52,525 nt of DNA from CAZBWE01 sp964495465. Its GTDB lineage: Bacteria; Planctomycetota; Phycisphaerae; Sedimentisphaerales; Anaerobacaceae. The DNA is taken from NCBI GenBank assembly GCA_964495465.1, contig CAZBWE010000007.1, positions 1-52,525 on the forward strand. Direction: 5' to 3'. The translations under genes were made by a program, and so were the position numbers. Positions within the stretch are counted from its first letter, which is position 1. Each line of letters begins with the position of its first letter. Shown piece after piece: positions 7,435 through 15,832 of the stretch. Below the pieces are notes generated by a model that did not search any database, was not told where the DNA came from, and saw only the letters and a program-made list of their open reading frames with translations.

Positions 7435-7686
7435 TTATGTTTGGCTGCCTTCGGCAGCTTGAGCAGCAGCATAGTCACACCTTAGATACGTTTTTGAACC
7501 ACAGCGGCAGGTTACTTCTATAACAGCAAATTCAGGATGGTTTTCCGTAATACGTACCTGTGGTGTAGATAAAGCTGCGGTTTTATCTTTTTTTATATAT
7601 TGTCCCTGTTGCGATACATCTAGGCGGTATTGTCCTTCGAGCTTAATATCGCCTGCTTTTAGAATACGTCCAGCTGACCTTTGCAT
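7435..7686 (-). CDS. Small unknown protein with a CRCG-C motif
   Basis: An 83-residue protein with no hydrophobic segment. The C-terminal half has VTCRCGSKTYLRCDY, a cysteine arrangement (CxC, then C 8 residues on) that could bind a metal. The N-terminal part is polar and strand-rich. A GGAAG lies about 9 bases before the ATG. It sits between the 79-aa gene and the coiled-coil lipoprotein in the fliA-side operon. Function is unknown. Confidence 0.6.
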   Translation of the reverse strand: MQRSAGRILKAGDIKLEGQYRLDVSQQGQYIKKDKTAALSTPQVRITENHPEFAVIEVTCRCGSKTYLRCDYAAAQAAEGSQT

Positions 7687-7727
7687 TTATTGTCACTTCC
7701 TTTCGTTTGTTTCAGGTTAAAATTAGG

Positions 7728-7967
7728 TTAAGCATGATAATCAATTCCGCCAGAAGCGGTTTGCTCATTTTTGTCATTAGTCAGGTCGGTGGGCAGCTGC
7801 TTATCATTAGTGTCGTTTGGTTGGTCTTTAGTATCGGAACTTTGTTCGTTTTTTCTACTTAATTGCTGCCGATGTTTTCTGCTTTCACGTTCTTTGACAG
7901 GAGTTAAACCCGCAATGTTCTGCAAACCTTCAACCGGCTTTATTATGATGTTGTCGTTATCCGCCAT
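7728..7967 (-). CDS. Small disordered protein downstream of fliA
   Basis: A 79-residue, highly polar product rich in Asp, Asn, Lys and Gln, without any hydrophobic core. Its ATG overlaps the end of fliA by 11 bases, which suggests translational coupling. No domain is recognised. Because FlgM-type regulators are short and disordered, a regulatory partner of FliA is imaginable, but a better FlgM candidate lies at 5571. Confidence 0.5.
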   Translation of the reverse strand: MADNDNIIIKPVEGLQNIAGLTPVKERESRKHRQQLSRKNEQSSDTKDQPNDTNDKQLPTDLTNDKNEQTASGGIDYHA

Positions 7968-8766
7968 CTTTCCACTGCCTCAATTTTACGGACAAGTTAA
8001 ATATAGCACTTGCATGCAGTTGACTTACACGCGACTCGGTTATTTCAAGAACATCGGCAATTTGTTTCATCGTTAGATGTTGCTGATAATAGAACAGAAT
8101 GATTTGCTTCTGCCTTTTAGGTAGCTGCTGTATTGCTTTTGCTAAACTATCTACAAGCTCGGCCTGCTCAATCTGTTGGTCAGGAGTGGTTGCCTTCGCT
8201 GCCGCCAGGAAATTTCCCAGTGCAGGAGTATCTTCTGAAGAGCTGTCTATGGAGACAAAGTGCTGGGCGCGGGCATTTTCGAATATTTCATAAAGCTCGT
8301 CGATAGTTATTCCAAGCTTTTCAGCCAGCTCTTCATTGGTAGGGGTTGCACCTGTTTGCTCGATGATTTTCTGACTGAGCTGCTGGGCCTTGCGAATTTG
8401 TTTGTTCAGGTTCACAGGCACAAAAGACCAGCCCCTTAATTCGTCCAGAATAGCTCCTTTTATCCTGATATAGGCGTAAGTTGTGAACTCTGTCTGGTGA
8501 GATGGGTCGAAGTCTCGGGCTGCTTTTACCAGGCCGACAGTGCCGGCTGAAACCAAATCTTCAAATGACAAAGGTGGTTTCAAATATGTTATTACCTGGT
8601 GGGCTATTTTATGAACCATAGGAAGCAATTGTGCTATCTGCTTATCCTCGATGACCTGGATGGATTTTTTTTGTCCGGAATATGCGCGCATAGCGGCGGA
8701 GTTTAGATGCTTTTTTGTATCTTCAGCAATCTCGTGTTCGGATTTGTTTTTAGCCTTGACCGCCAC
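7957..8766 (-). CDS. fliA: FliA, flagellar RNA polymerase sigma-28 factor
   Basis: The 269-residue protein has sigma region 2 at residues about 46-115 (SFEDLVSAGTVGLVKAARDFD, then FTTYAYIRIKGAILDELRG, the FliA/WhiG signature). Region 3 follows, and region 4 with its helix-turn-helix lies near residues 215-262 (LPKRQKQIILFYYQ, LTMKQIADVLEITESRVSQLH). FliA directs late flagellar genes. Two promoters of its type are visible nearby, before the flgM-like gene and fliD. The start is GTG, overlapping the preceding small membrane protein gene by 17 bases, with GGAA upstream. The N-terminal 40 residues are an extra polar extension. Confidence 0.95.
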   Translation of the reverse strand: MAVKAKNKSEHEIAEDTKKHLNSAAMRAYSGQKKSIQVIEDKQIAQLLPMVHKIAHQVITYLKPPLSFEDLVSAGTVGLVKAARDFDPSHQTEFTTYAYIRIKGAILDELRGWSFVPVNLNKQIRKAQQLSQKIIEQTGATPTNEELAEKLGITIDELYEIFENARAQHFVSIDSSSEDTPALGNFLAAAKATTPDQQIEQAELVDSLAKAIQQLPKRQKQIILFYYQQHLTMKQIADVLEITESRVSQLHASAIFNLSVKLRQWKDGG

Positions 8767-8995
8767 TTCCTTTTTCCTTTTGTTTGTTAATACGGTTCGT
8801 AATCATCGCGTTAAGCACAATAGCGTTTACTGTCTTGACTGTCCAGGTTCCTGCGATGTAAGCAATCACTGCGCCGACCGATGCTCTTTTGCAACAAATA
8901 AACGGAGACAGCCCATTCATCCAGCCGATAAAGCTCAAGACAAAAAAGCATAATACCGCGATTCTTACCGCAATTGACCTTACGTTAAACGGCAT
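8750..8995 (-). CDS. Small two-helix membrane protein between flhA and fliA
   Basis: An 81-residue product with two hydrophobic stretches (about residues 7-25 and 39-62) and a basic, Lys/Gly-rich tail. It occupies the position where flhF and flhG (the flagellar number and place regulators) lie in many polar flagellates, but it does not resemble either. It overlaps the start of fliA by 17 bases, which supports co-translation. No family is recognised. Confidence 0.6.
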   Translation of the reverse strand: MPFNVRSIAVRIAVLCFFVLSFIGWMNGLSPFICCKRASVGAVIAYIAGTWTVKTVNAIVLNAMITNRINKQKEKGSGGQG

Positions 8996-9016
8996 AGTTG
9001 GTTTCCAGTTTTTTTA

Positions 9017-9051
9017 GACGGGATTAACAGGATAATCCTGTTAATCCTGTC
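9017..9051. repeat. Near-perfect palindrome (REP-like intergenic element)
   Basis: Two 17-base arms (9017-9033 and 9035-9051) around a single central A pair at every position but one, with core GGATTAACAGGAT. It lies in the short gap between flhA and the small membrane protein gene. It may act as an mRNA-stabilising hairpin or partial terminator within the operon. Confidence 0.7.
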
Positions 9052-9071
9052 TGTATGTTTTATTTCGTATC

Positions 9072-11237
9072 TCAAGATAATACTCCGACAAGCTCTTTTC
9101 CTTCCGGTGCGGTCGATTCGGCCTGCAGGCCTAATACAGTTTCTATCGGTTCTACTTCGGTTCCAACCAAGATTTCATCATAAGCCACCACCGGTAATAG
9201 TGTCACTGTTCGGGATAACATTTTTGCCAGGGGCACACGTAATCTCGAATCGCACAGCAAAACTACCTTGTCAGCACCTTTTTCCATCGTTGTTTTCCAG
9301 GCCTCAGCGATTTTCCTGCTTATCTCTATTGCCGTTTCGGTCGGCAGAGCAAGCGTTACACTATCCTGTTCCTGTCTTAAGGTTGAAATCATCTGGTGTT
9401 CGAGGGCGGGTTCCAGTGTTATAGCCGAAAGCCGGCCTTTTTCGTTTTGAAACTGCTCTGTGATTGTTCTGCTTAGCGACTTTCGCACTATCTCTGTTAG
9501 AGTAGTAGGGTTCTTGGTTTTTGTGACGTTTTCCCCTAATGATTCGAGTATAGTAGTTAATTCGCGAATCGGAATTGAGTCCTTTAAGAGATTTTTCAGC
9601 ACACGTTGAGCCATTCCAATGGACACATTTTTGTCTGGTCCGACAACTTCACCCACCAAAGATGGCTGGGTCTTGCGAAGGCGGTCGATTAGAAGCTGAA
9701 CGTCTTCACGGGTCAGCAGCTCATCGGCGTGCTTTCGCAGCGTTTCGGATAGATGGGTGATAAATACGGATTCAGGGTCAATGACAGTGTATCCGTTTAA
9801 TTCGGCTTTTTCTTTATTGGCTCGTGTAATCCATTTAGCCGACAGGCCATAGACGGGTTCGGTTGTTTCAATTCCTTGTATTTTTGACTGGACGTTCCCT
9901 GAGTCCATAGCGAGGAACATATCGGGTTCCAGTCGTCCTTTTGCAACTATATGGTCAGAAAGTCGAATTTCATAGGCAGTTGGTTCGAGAATGATATTAT
10001 CACGGAGGCGAACAAGTGGTATAACGATACCGAGTTCCTGGGCGAATTTTCTTCGTAATGCCCCGATGCGGTCAAATATGGTGCTGTTTTTACGAGGGTC
10101 AACCATACTAATCAGTCGCACCCCGACCTGGACGGAAATTTTATCGATGTCGAGCATTTCTTCAACCGGTTGTTTTTCAGTTTTTTCTGTGGGGGCAGTG
10201 GTGCTTTTTTTCAGGTCTTTTTCAGACCGGGCAGCGACTCGTCCGGTTAGAAAAGTTCCAATGGCCAGCAATAGGAAGGGAATCTTTGGTAATCCCGGCA
10301 CAAGAGCCATTGCGGCAATTATGAGCGACGCTGTCTTTAGGGGCTGGCTTGCTCTTAGAAACTGTTTTGACAAATCCTGGCTCACGCTGTGCTGGGAGGA
10401 GATTTTGGTTACCAGAAAGCCCGAGCTTACGGAGATTACCACAGATGGTATCTGGCTTACGAGTCCGTCGCCGATGGAAAGGATTGAGTAGGTTCTTACG
10501 GCATCGCCGATTGTCATACCATGTGAATACCCCATTGCGATGCCGCCTATAATGTTAACGATAGTGATTACCAGTCCCGCCTTGGCGTCGCCGCGAATGA
10601 ATTTGCTGGCGCCATCCATTGCGCCGTAGAATTCACTTTCTTTGACGATTTTTGACCTGCGTTCTTTGGCCTGGTTTTCCGTAATAAGTCCGGCGTTGAG
10701 GTCGGCGTCGATAGCCATTTGCTTGCCGGGCATAGCATCAAGTGTAAAACGCGCGGAAACCTCGCTGATTCGCTCGGCACCTTTTGTGATAACTATGAAC
10801 TGTATGACAACGATGATTAAGAATATTACCAGGCCGACTACGAAACTGCCGCCGGCAACAAAATCGCCGAATGTCTGAATAATTTTTCCTGCATTGCCCT
10901 GTAAAAGTATCAATCTGGTTGAGGCCACATTGAGCGAGAGGCGAAACAGTGTTACAAAAAGCAGCAGTGAAGGAAAAGAAGATAGTTCAAGGGCCTCTTT
11001 TGAGGATAAAGTTACTATCAAAACAGCTATGGCCAAAGATATACTACAGGCCAGGAGAACATCCAGTAAAAACGTGGGCAGGGGTATTATCAAAGTTGCC
11101 AGGACGGACACCATAGCCAGGGCCAGAATGATATTGCTGTGTGCCACCAGGGGCGAATGAAGGAGGTTCTCATTTGCCTGGTTTACCCGTTGTGCCTCTG
11201 ACAGTCTCGATGAACTGGTTTTTGCAGAATCTGCCAT
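9072..11237 (-). CDS. flhA: FlhA, flagellar type III export gate protein
   Basis: A 721-residue protein with about eight membrane helices in the first 320 residues and a large cytoplasmic domain. The family signatures LFVTLFRLSLNVASTRLIL, GDFVAGGSFVVGLVIFLI and RISEVSARFTLDAMPGKQM are clear. FlhA forms the nonameric ring of the export gate and docks chaperone-cargo complexes with its C-terminal domain. A Ser/Thr/Lys linker at about residues 335-360 separates the two halves. It follows fliN by 36 bases. FlhB and fliPQR are not in the window. Confidence 0.97.
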   Translation of the reverse strand: MADSAKTSSSRLSEAQRVNQANENLLHSPLVAHSNIILALAMVSVLATLIIPLPTFLLDVLLACSISLAIAVLIVTLSSKEALELSSFPSLLLFVTLFRLSLNVASTRLILLQGNAGKIIQTFGDFVAGGSFVVGLVIFLIIVVIQFIVITKGAERISEVSARFTLDAMPGKQMAIDADLNAGLITENQAKERRSKIVKESEFYGAMDGASKFIRGDAKAGLVITIVNIIGGIAMGYSHGMTIGDAVRTYSILSIGDGLVSQIPSVVISVSSGFLVTKISSQHSVSQDLSKQFLRASQPLKTASLIIAAMALVPGLPKIPFLLLAIGTFLTGRVAARSEKDLKKSTTAPTEKTEKQPVEEMLDIDKISVQVGVRLISMVDPRKNSTIFDRIGALRRKFAQELGIVIPLVRLRDNIILEPTAYEIRLSDHIVAKGRLEPDMFLAMDSGNVQSKIQGIETTEPVYGLSAKWITRANKEKAELNGYTVIDPESVFITHLSETLRKHADELLTREDVQLLIDRLRKTQPSLVGEVVGPDKNVSIGMAQRVLKNLLKDSIPIRELTTILESLGENVTKTKNPTTLTEIVRKSLSRTITEQFQNEKGRLSAITLEPALEHQMISTLRQEQDSVTLALPTETAIEISRKIAEAWKTTMEKGADKVVLLCDSRLRVPLAKMLSRTVTLLPVVAYDEILVGTEVEPIETVLGLQAESTAPEGKELVGVLS

Positions 11238-11273
11238 AAAGATTTCTTTTACAAAATAAAATTTTCCAAGTGT

Positions 11274-11669
11274 TTAATTTGTTACTTCTGCTTTTTCCGG
11301 CTTCGCACCCAGAATCTGATTTATCTTGATGGCAAACCAGCCATCAACTTCTACGACACTTCCGGTGGCGAACTTGGTGTCCTTCAGGTAGATATCCGCC
11401 GGCTCATCAATAGGTTTATTGAGACTTAAAACCGAGCCCGGCCCGAGCTGTAAGAGCCGTCGAACCTGGATTTCCGTTTGGCCAATGGCTACTGTGACCG
11501 GTATGTTCATATCGAGAAGGATATCGATGCTGCTGCCGGGGCCGGTAGATTCGCCTTCGGCGATCTCGGTGAATTCGACCGATTGTGCCTGTTTTTTGGA
11601 ATCATCATTTTGTGTGCCATTGGGTGCCTGGTCCTGTTTTTCTTTATCTTCTGTAGCTGCTTTTGCCAT
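11274..11669 (-). CDS. fliN: FliN, flagellar motor switch protein
   Basis: A 131-residue protein. The polar first 45 residues are a flexible tail. Residues about 48-122 are a SpoA/FliN domain (IDILLDMNIPVTVAIG, RRLLQLGPGSVLSL, PADIYL, VVEVDGWFAIKI). FliN forms the lower C-ring with FliM and binds the export ATPase complex. AAGGAG lies 7 bases before the ATG. It sits between fliM and flhA. Confidence 0.95.
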   Translation of the reverse strand: MAKAATEDKEKQDQAPNGTQNDDSKKQAQSVEFTEIAEGESTGPGSSIDILLDMNIPVTVAIGQTEIQVRRLLQLGPGSVLSLNKPIDEPADIYLKDTKFATGSVVEVDGWFAIKINQILGAKPEKAEVTN

Positions 11670-11726
11670 ACGGCTCTCCTTAAGTCATATTATGTAAAAT
11701 TTCTATATTGGTTTTCCCAATAGAGG

Positions 11727-12689
11727 TCATTTTAATTTCTCTGTGAATACGACGGCATATTGGCCGCTTGATTTTGCGGGCCAGCCATGGCAAACTTTTC
11801 GGCCGTCAACCATCACTTCGATTGGCTCATCAACTCTTTTGCCAAGTAAGAATATGTCGTCAACCTGGAGGTTTAATATCTGATCAAAAGTAAGGAATGT
11901 CGAAGCCAGTTGGGCCGTAACATTAACGTGTATTCGTTCTATGTGCTGTTGAATGGTTTTGGAAATTTCTTTGGGGGGAAGTGCATTGGGTCCGCCCGCG
12001 GACGCTGTTTTTCCTGCTGCGGTATCCAATTCGCTGCAAAGGATTAAAAGGTACGCAGCAGATTCGTTTTCTGAGTCGGCCTTTTTAACATTGAATGTGA
12101 TTTTGCAGAGTTCTTCCGAGCCCTTTAGTTGCAGGGCTAATTGTCCTTTCGTAAAATTGTTTGCCGGATGAAAATTGAAAGCTTCGTGAGAGTCGGAAAG
12201 GGCCTCAATGATACCACAGCCGATATCTGATAAAAGCGACACTTCCAGTTGTGATAAATCCTTGTCTGAATCGCCTTCGGTTTCGGAGTCGCCGAGCAGG
12301 TATTTTGCCCAAGCGGCTGCCGTCTGACAAGGCATACCGACCGCTCCACACGGGTGAGTTTTGTCGGTTTCGAAGGTTAGAAAATAGTCTTGCTGTTCGT
12401 CCGGTCCCTGTTTGAGGAGTTCAGCCGAAAAGAGCTGTGTGATTGAGGTAATCGTGGTGTTGAAGTTGCTTTGGCAAAGGCAGGTGAATTTTTCGGTTGT
12501 TGTTGTTGCTAATTTTTTCGCCATATCGTCCAGTTTTTTTAGCTGCTCATGGTTGAAATAATGAGGCTGATGCCAGTTGTACTCGGTGGTTTGTATTTGT
12601 GCATTGTCATCCACCGGCCTGGAACCAACGGCAGCGAGGAGCTGTTGAATCCTTTGTTTGCTTAGATTATTGGCACTTAAGTCACTCAT
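11727..12689 (-). CDS. fliM: FliM, flagellar motor switch protein
   Basis: A 320-residue protein whose N-terminus LSKQRIQQLL corresponds to the CheY-P-binding segment LSQxEIDxLL of classical FliM. It is followed by YNWHQPHYFNHEQLKKL, typical of the family. The C-terminal SpoA domain is at residues about 250-318 (LTFDQILNLQVDDIFLLGKR, GWPAKSSGQYAV). FliM transmits the chemotaxis signal to the rotor. The middle CheC-like domain is divergent, with long loops (residues about 150-235). The ATG overlaps the fliL stop by the ATGA arrangement. Confidence 0.92.
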   Translation of the reverse strand: MSDLSANNLSKQRIQQLLAAVGSRPVDDNAQIQTTEYNWHQPHYFNHEQLKKLDDMAKKLATTTTEKFTCLCQSNFNTTITSITQLFSAELLKQGPDEQQDYFLTFETDKTHPCGAVGMPCQTAAAWAKYLLGDSETEGDSDKDLSQLEVSLLSDIGCGIIEALSDSHEAFNFHPANNFTKGQLALQLKGSEELCKITFNVKKADSENESAAYLLILCSELDTAAGKTASAGGPNALPPKEISKTIQQHIERIHVNVTAQLASTFLTFDQILNLQVDDIFLLGKRVDEPIEVMVDGRKVCHGWPAKSSGQYAVVFTEKLK

Positions 12690-13306
12690 TGTATGGCGAA
12701 TTCCCTGAAAAGAACGTTTTTGATTTGGGGTCTTGCGTCAGGAAAGAGCCTTTCGTTAAATATATCGCGTATTTGCGATTGGATGCGTATAAGATTTTTC
12801 TCGCCGCGGGTATCTTCCATACTTAGCCCTGCAAGATAGAGAGTTGCCCAGTTTGCTAAAAGCAGTTTTTTTTCTTCAAAAAATGCAGTTCCTTTCTTTT
12901 GGTCCACCTCGGGATTTATCTGGAGTGTTAAAGTGACCCTGATGTATCGTGATACGTCAGGCTCATCAAGATTTGCGATCACTGGTTCTAAATCATAATA
13001 CCAGGGTTTTTGAGATTTTTTAGCGGTTGAGTCTAATATGTCGGTTGTTTTGTCCTCAGCTTGTTCGGAAGCTGCTGCGGAATCTGAAGCAGCGTCTTGT
13101 TCACCTTTGGAAGAGCCGGCAAATAATCGACCGAGGCCAAATCCTGTAGCGGCGCAAAGTAATACTGCGACGGCCAGTATTATCCACAGCAGGATGCCGC
13201 TTTTCGATGCCTTTTTGCTATCTGCCGGTTCTTTTGCCTCTTCTTTTTCCCGGCCTTTTGAATCCTCTGCATTCTCTTTTTCTTTTATGTCATTTGTATC
13301 AGCCAT
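12686..13306 (-). CDS. fliL: FliL, stator-associated flagellar membrane protein
   Basis: A 206-residue protein. A charged cytoplasmic N-terminus (residues 1-35) is followed by one membrane helix (about 36-62) and a Ser/Ala/Asp linker. The periplasmic FliL domain runs from about 105 to 206 (PVIANLDEPDVSRYIRVTLTL, GEKNLIRIQSQIRDIFNERLF). FliL forms a ring around the stator and helps torque. The C-terminal NVLFREFAIQ matches the usual ending of the family. It is translationally coupled to fliM. Confidence 0.92.
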   Translation of the reverse strand: MADTNDIKEKENAEDSKGREKEEAKEPADSKKASKSGILLWIILAVAVLLCAATGFGLGRLFAGSSKGEQDAASDSAAASEQAEDKTTDILDSTAKKSQKPWYYDLEPVIANLDEPDVSRYIRVTLTLQINPEVDQKKGTAFFEEKKLLLANWATLYLAGLSMEDTRGEKNLIRIQSQIRDIFNERLFPDARPQIKNVLFREFAIQ

Positions 13307-13343
13307 TTTCCTGCCTTATAATTGTATTTTTGTAATTTTTTAA

Positions 13344-14846
13344 TCAGGTTAACTGCAAGCAGCCTTCCCGCCGATATCGGTGTATTTTGTCTCGCAGGGT
13401 TCTGTCACTGATGCCCAGCACCTTTGCGGCTTTTGTTTGATTACCTTCTGTCTGACGCAAAGTCTCTAAAATCGCCCTCCGCTCCACCTGCTTCAGCGGC
13501 ATTCCGCCAAGCCCCGCTGTTTGAGGAGAATTTAATTGCTCGAGCTGACGGACTTCATCGGTTATATTTTTCCCCTGTGGCAGTGGTTGTAACTCATCAA
13601 ACAGCCAGGAGACATCAGCTAAGGAAAGTGTTTGGCCGACTCCTAAAATCAACGATGTCCGAACAACATTTCGCAGTTGGCGGATATTGCCGGGCCAATC
13701 ATAGTTAGCAAATATCTCCATCATTGCAGGGTCAAGCTTGGTGACACGGCGTTGAGATTCACGAGCATACAGGTTGACAAAATGCCATGTAAGGTCGGCC
13801 AAATCCTCCTTACGTTTTTTCAAAGGTGAGATTAGTAATCTGACTCCGCTTAGACGATAATAAAGGTCTTTGCGAAACCGACCCAGTAGAACTTCCTGTA
13901 ATAAATCTTTGTTGGTTGTGCTTATTATTCGAACATCGACTTTAACATTTTCAGTTCCTCCGACTCTCTCGAAGTCCTGCTGTTCGAGCACACGCAGTAG
14001 CGTGGCTTGAAATTTTATTGGTGTTTCGGTAATTTCATCCAGCAGCAGGGTTCCTCCGTGCGCCATTTCGAACCGGCCTTTGCGTTGATTATAGGCACCG
14101 GTAAAAGCACCCTTCTCATGACCAAACAGCTCACTTTCAAGAAGTGTGTCGCTCAATGCTGCGCAATTGACCTTGATGTATGGTCCCTGACTTCTTTTGC
14201 TGTTGTAATGAATTAAGAAAGAAATCAGTTCTTTGCCTGTTCCACTTTCGCCGCTTATCAAAACAGGCGCTGAAGTTGGCGCTATTCTTTTAGCAAGCTC
14301 TACAGTTTGAACCATCTTTACGCTTCTTCCGACAATTTGATACAGGCAGGTTGGGCCGTCGTGGGCGGAAGCTATCATCGATACTCGGTGATTTGGCAGA
14401 AAGCTGTCTAATATGTTTTCTATTTTACCACGGTCGAGCGGCTCGGTTATAAAGTCACAACAACCAAACTTGATGGCGCTGACGGCTGTTTCGATGGCTT
14501 GATGTTGTGGCGTTTGTCCATTCTGAGCTTTTGCCATCATAACCACAGGCAGCTCAGGTGAGTTTGCTCTGATTCCGGCAATTAGTTCGAAGCTGTCCTG
14601 CAGGCGACGAGACTGGCCGGCATATTGGCTTATTTTGTCGCTGGTGAATATAAGGCTGCAATTGTTTTTTCCGAGGTAGTCTATCGCTGCTTTTTTATTA
14701 TCTACCAGATGGCCGCGGACTCCCTTGCGGGCTAAAATCTCGAGGATGAATCGAGCCGCTTTTGGTTCGGCGCCGACTATCAATACATTCGCGGTGTGTT
14801 CTTTTTGCTGATCTTGGCTTGGATTCTTTGTCTCGGTGCTGTCCAC
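13344..14846 (-). CDS. Sigma-54-dependent activator with a degenerate receiver domain (FlrC/FleR-like)
   Basis: A 500-residue NtrC-type activator. Residues 20-148 have the receiver fold, but the phosphorylation chemistry is gone. The acidic pair is replaced by VGAEP, the phospho-acceptor Asp position reads LIFTSDKIS, and the Lys of the final loop is Glu (FITEPLD). The AAA+ domain is intact: Walker A GESGTGKE (199-206), sigma-54 loop GAFTGA (246-251), Walker B GGTLLLDEI (264-272). A Fis-type HTH is C-terminal (QTKAAKVLGISDRTLRDKIHRYR). It probably activates the sigma-54 flagellar promoters seen nearby without classical phosphorylation. It lies between two TPR protein genes and fliL. Confidence 0.9.
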   Translation of the reverse strand: MDSTETKNPSQDQQKEHTANVLIVGAEPKAARFILEILARKGVRGHLVDNKKAAIDYLGKNNCSLIFTSDKISQYAGQSRRLQDSFELIAGIRANSPELPVVMMAKAQNGQTPQHQAIETAVSAIKFGCCDFITEPLDRGKIENILDSFLPNHRVSMIASAHDGPTCLYQIVGRSVKMVQTVELAKRIAPTSAPVLISGESGTGKELISFLIHYNSKRSQGPYIKVNCAALSDTLLESELFGHEKGAFTGAYNQRKGRFEMAHGGTLLLDEITETPIKFQATLLRVLEQQDFERVGGTENVKVDVRIISTTNKDLLQEVLLGRFRKDLYYRLSGVRLLISPLKKRKEDLADLTWHFVNLYARESQRRVTKLDPAMMEIFANYDWPGNIRQLRNVVRTSLILGVGQTLSLADVSWLFDELQPLPQGKNITDEVRQLEQLNSPQTAGLGGMPLKQVERRAILETLRQTEGNQTKAAKVLGISDRTLRDKIHRYRREGCLQLT

Positions 14847-14862
14847 GTTAAAGATACTCCAT

Positions 14863-15813
14863 TTAATTTTTTGTAATTAGCTTTATTTCATCTTCCAGTT
14901 GTTCACACTCTTTAATTAATGTATGTGGTTTTTCCTGCAGGTACCAATCAATCACTTTCTCCTGGACTTTGGCAAGGTTGGTCAACGCATTGTCAGGATA
15001 TTCTGCAATTAGCTTTCTATAGGCATTTTTTGCCGCTTGTAGGTCATCATTTCGCAGACAGTTGCCTATTTGATACATAATCCAGGCATTTTCCTGAACT
15101 GAATCGATATCGTTCGGGTCATTGCGATTAAGCGCTTCTTGGTAAAAAACAGATGCTTTTTCTGCATAGCCGCTAAGAAATAAGACTTCCGCCAGCTCGA
15201 ATGGATTTTTAACCTGGTCTGGGTTTTGCGTAAGATTTTCAAGCATTTGCAGTGTATTTTCGTTTAACGGCTTATATTGGCGGTCGGATTCAATTAGTCT
15301 TTCAGGTTCCGGCGGGGCGGGTGTTTTCTCGGGTTTTACGTTCGTTTTTGTATAGGGCAAAGCCCCGTTTGGCTCGATTGCTGGAGTTGGTTTGGCAGCA
15401 ATAACAGGTTCCGTGGTTTGTTTTTGTGACTGAAGTGCAATAGAGCGGATTTTCTCAATCATTTGCTTAAGTTCGTTTTTGCTTTTGCTGGCCTTTTCGG
15501 GTTGATAAACACTAATCCGGGCCTGCTGGAGTTGATGTATCAGGGGATTGTTGGTGTCTTCCACGTTTAAGTTTATGAATGGTGCAGGGTTAAGTTTCTC
15601 GGTTATTTTGCTGGTGCTGTCTATGGGTGGCTGGTTCTCGCTTTGGGTTTCGGCGCTGGCCAGTAATGCAGGCAGGCAAGACGTTAAAAGTGCAAAGCAG
15701 CAGAGATGAACAACGCAGAGAGTTACTTCGTGTATGTATTCCGAACTTTGCTTATGGAACATTTTATGTTGAATATTTAACATTATATACGGCATCAGGT
15801 TTTTGTTTTTCAT
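14863..15813 (-). CDS. Exported TPR-like protein in the flagellar operon
   Basis: A protein of about 316 residues; the start is uncertain. The frame opens at 15876, inside the previous gene; 15813 is the first Met after that gene's stop, and a Met at 15762 would also give a normal signal peptide. A hydrophobic leader (TLCVVHLCCFALLTSCLPALLA) is followed by a Pro/Lys/Glu-rich region. The C-terminal half is helical with TPR-type pairs (AEVLFLSGYAEKASVFYQEAL, YQIGNCLRNDDLQAAKNAYRKLIAEYP). It is likely periplasmic and may assist assembly of the envelope part of the flagellum with its 853-aa neighbour. Confidence 0.75.
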   Translation of the reverse strand: MKNKNLMPYIMLNIQHKMFHKQSSEYIHEVTLCVVHLCCFALLTSCLPALLASAETQSENQPPIDSTSKITEKLNPAPFINLNVEDTNNPLIHQLQQARISVYQPEKASKSKNELKQMIEKIRSIALQSQKQTTEPVIAAKPTPAIEPNGALPYTKTNVKPEKTPAPPEPERLIESDRQYKPLNENTLQMLENLTQNPDQVKNPFELAEVLFLSGYAEKASVFYQEALNRNDPNDIDSVQENAWIMYQIGNCLRNDDLQAAKNAYRKLIAEYPDNALTNLAKVQEKVIDWYLQEKPHTLIKECEQLEDEIKLITKN

Positions 15814-15832
15814 TTTTATTAATTTTGTATTT

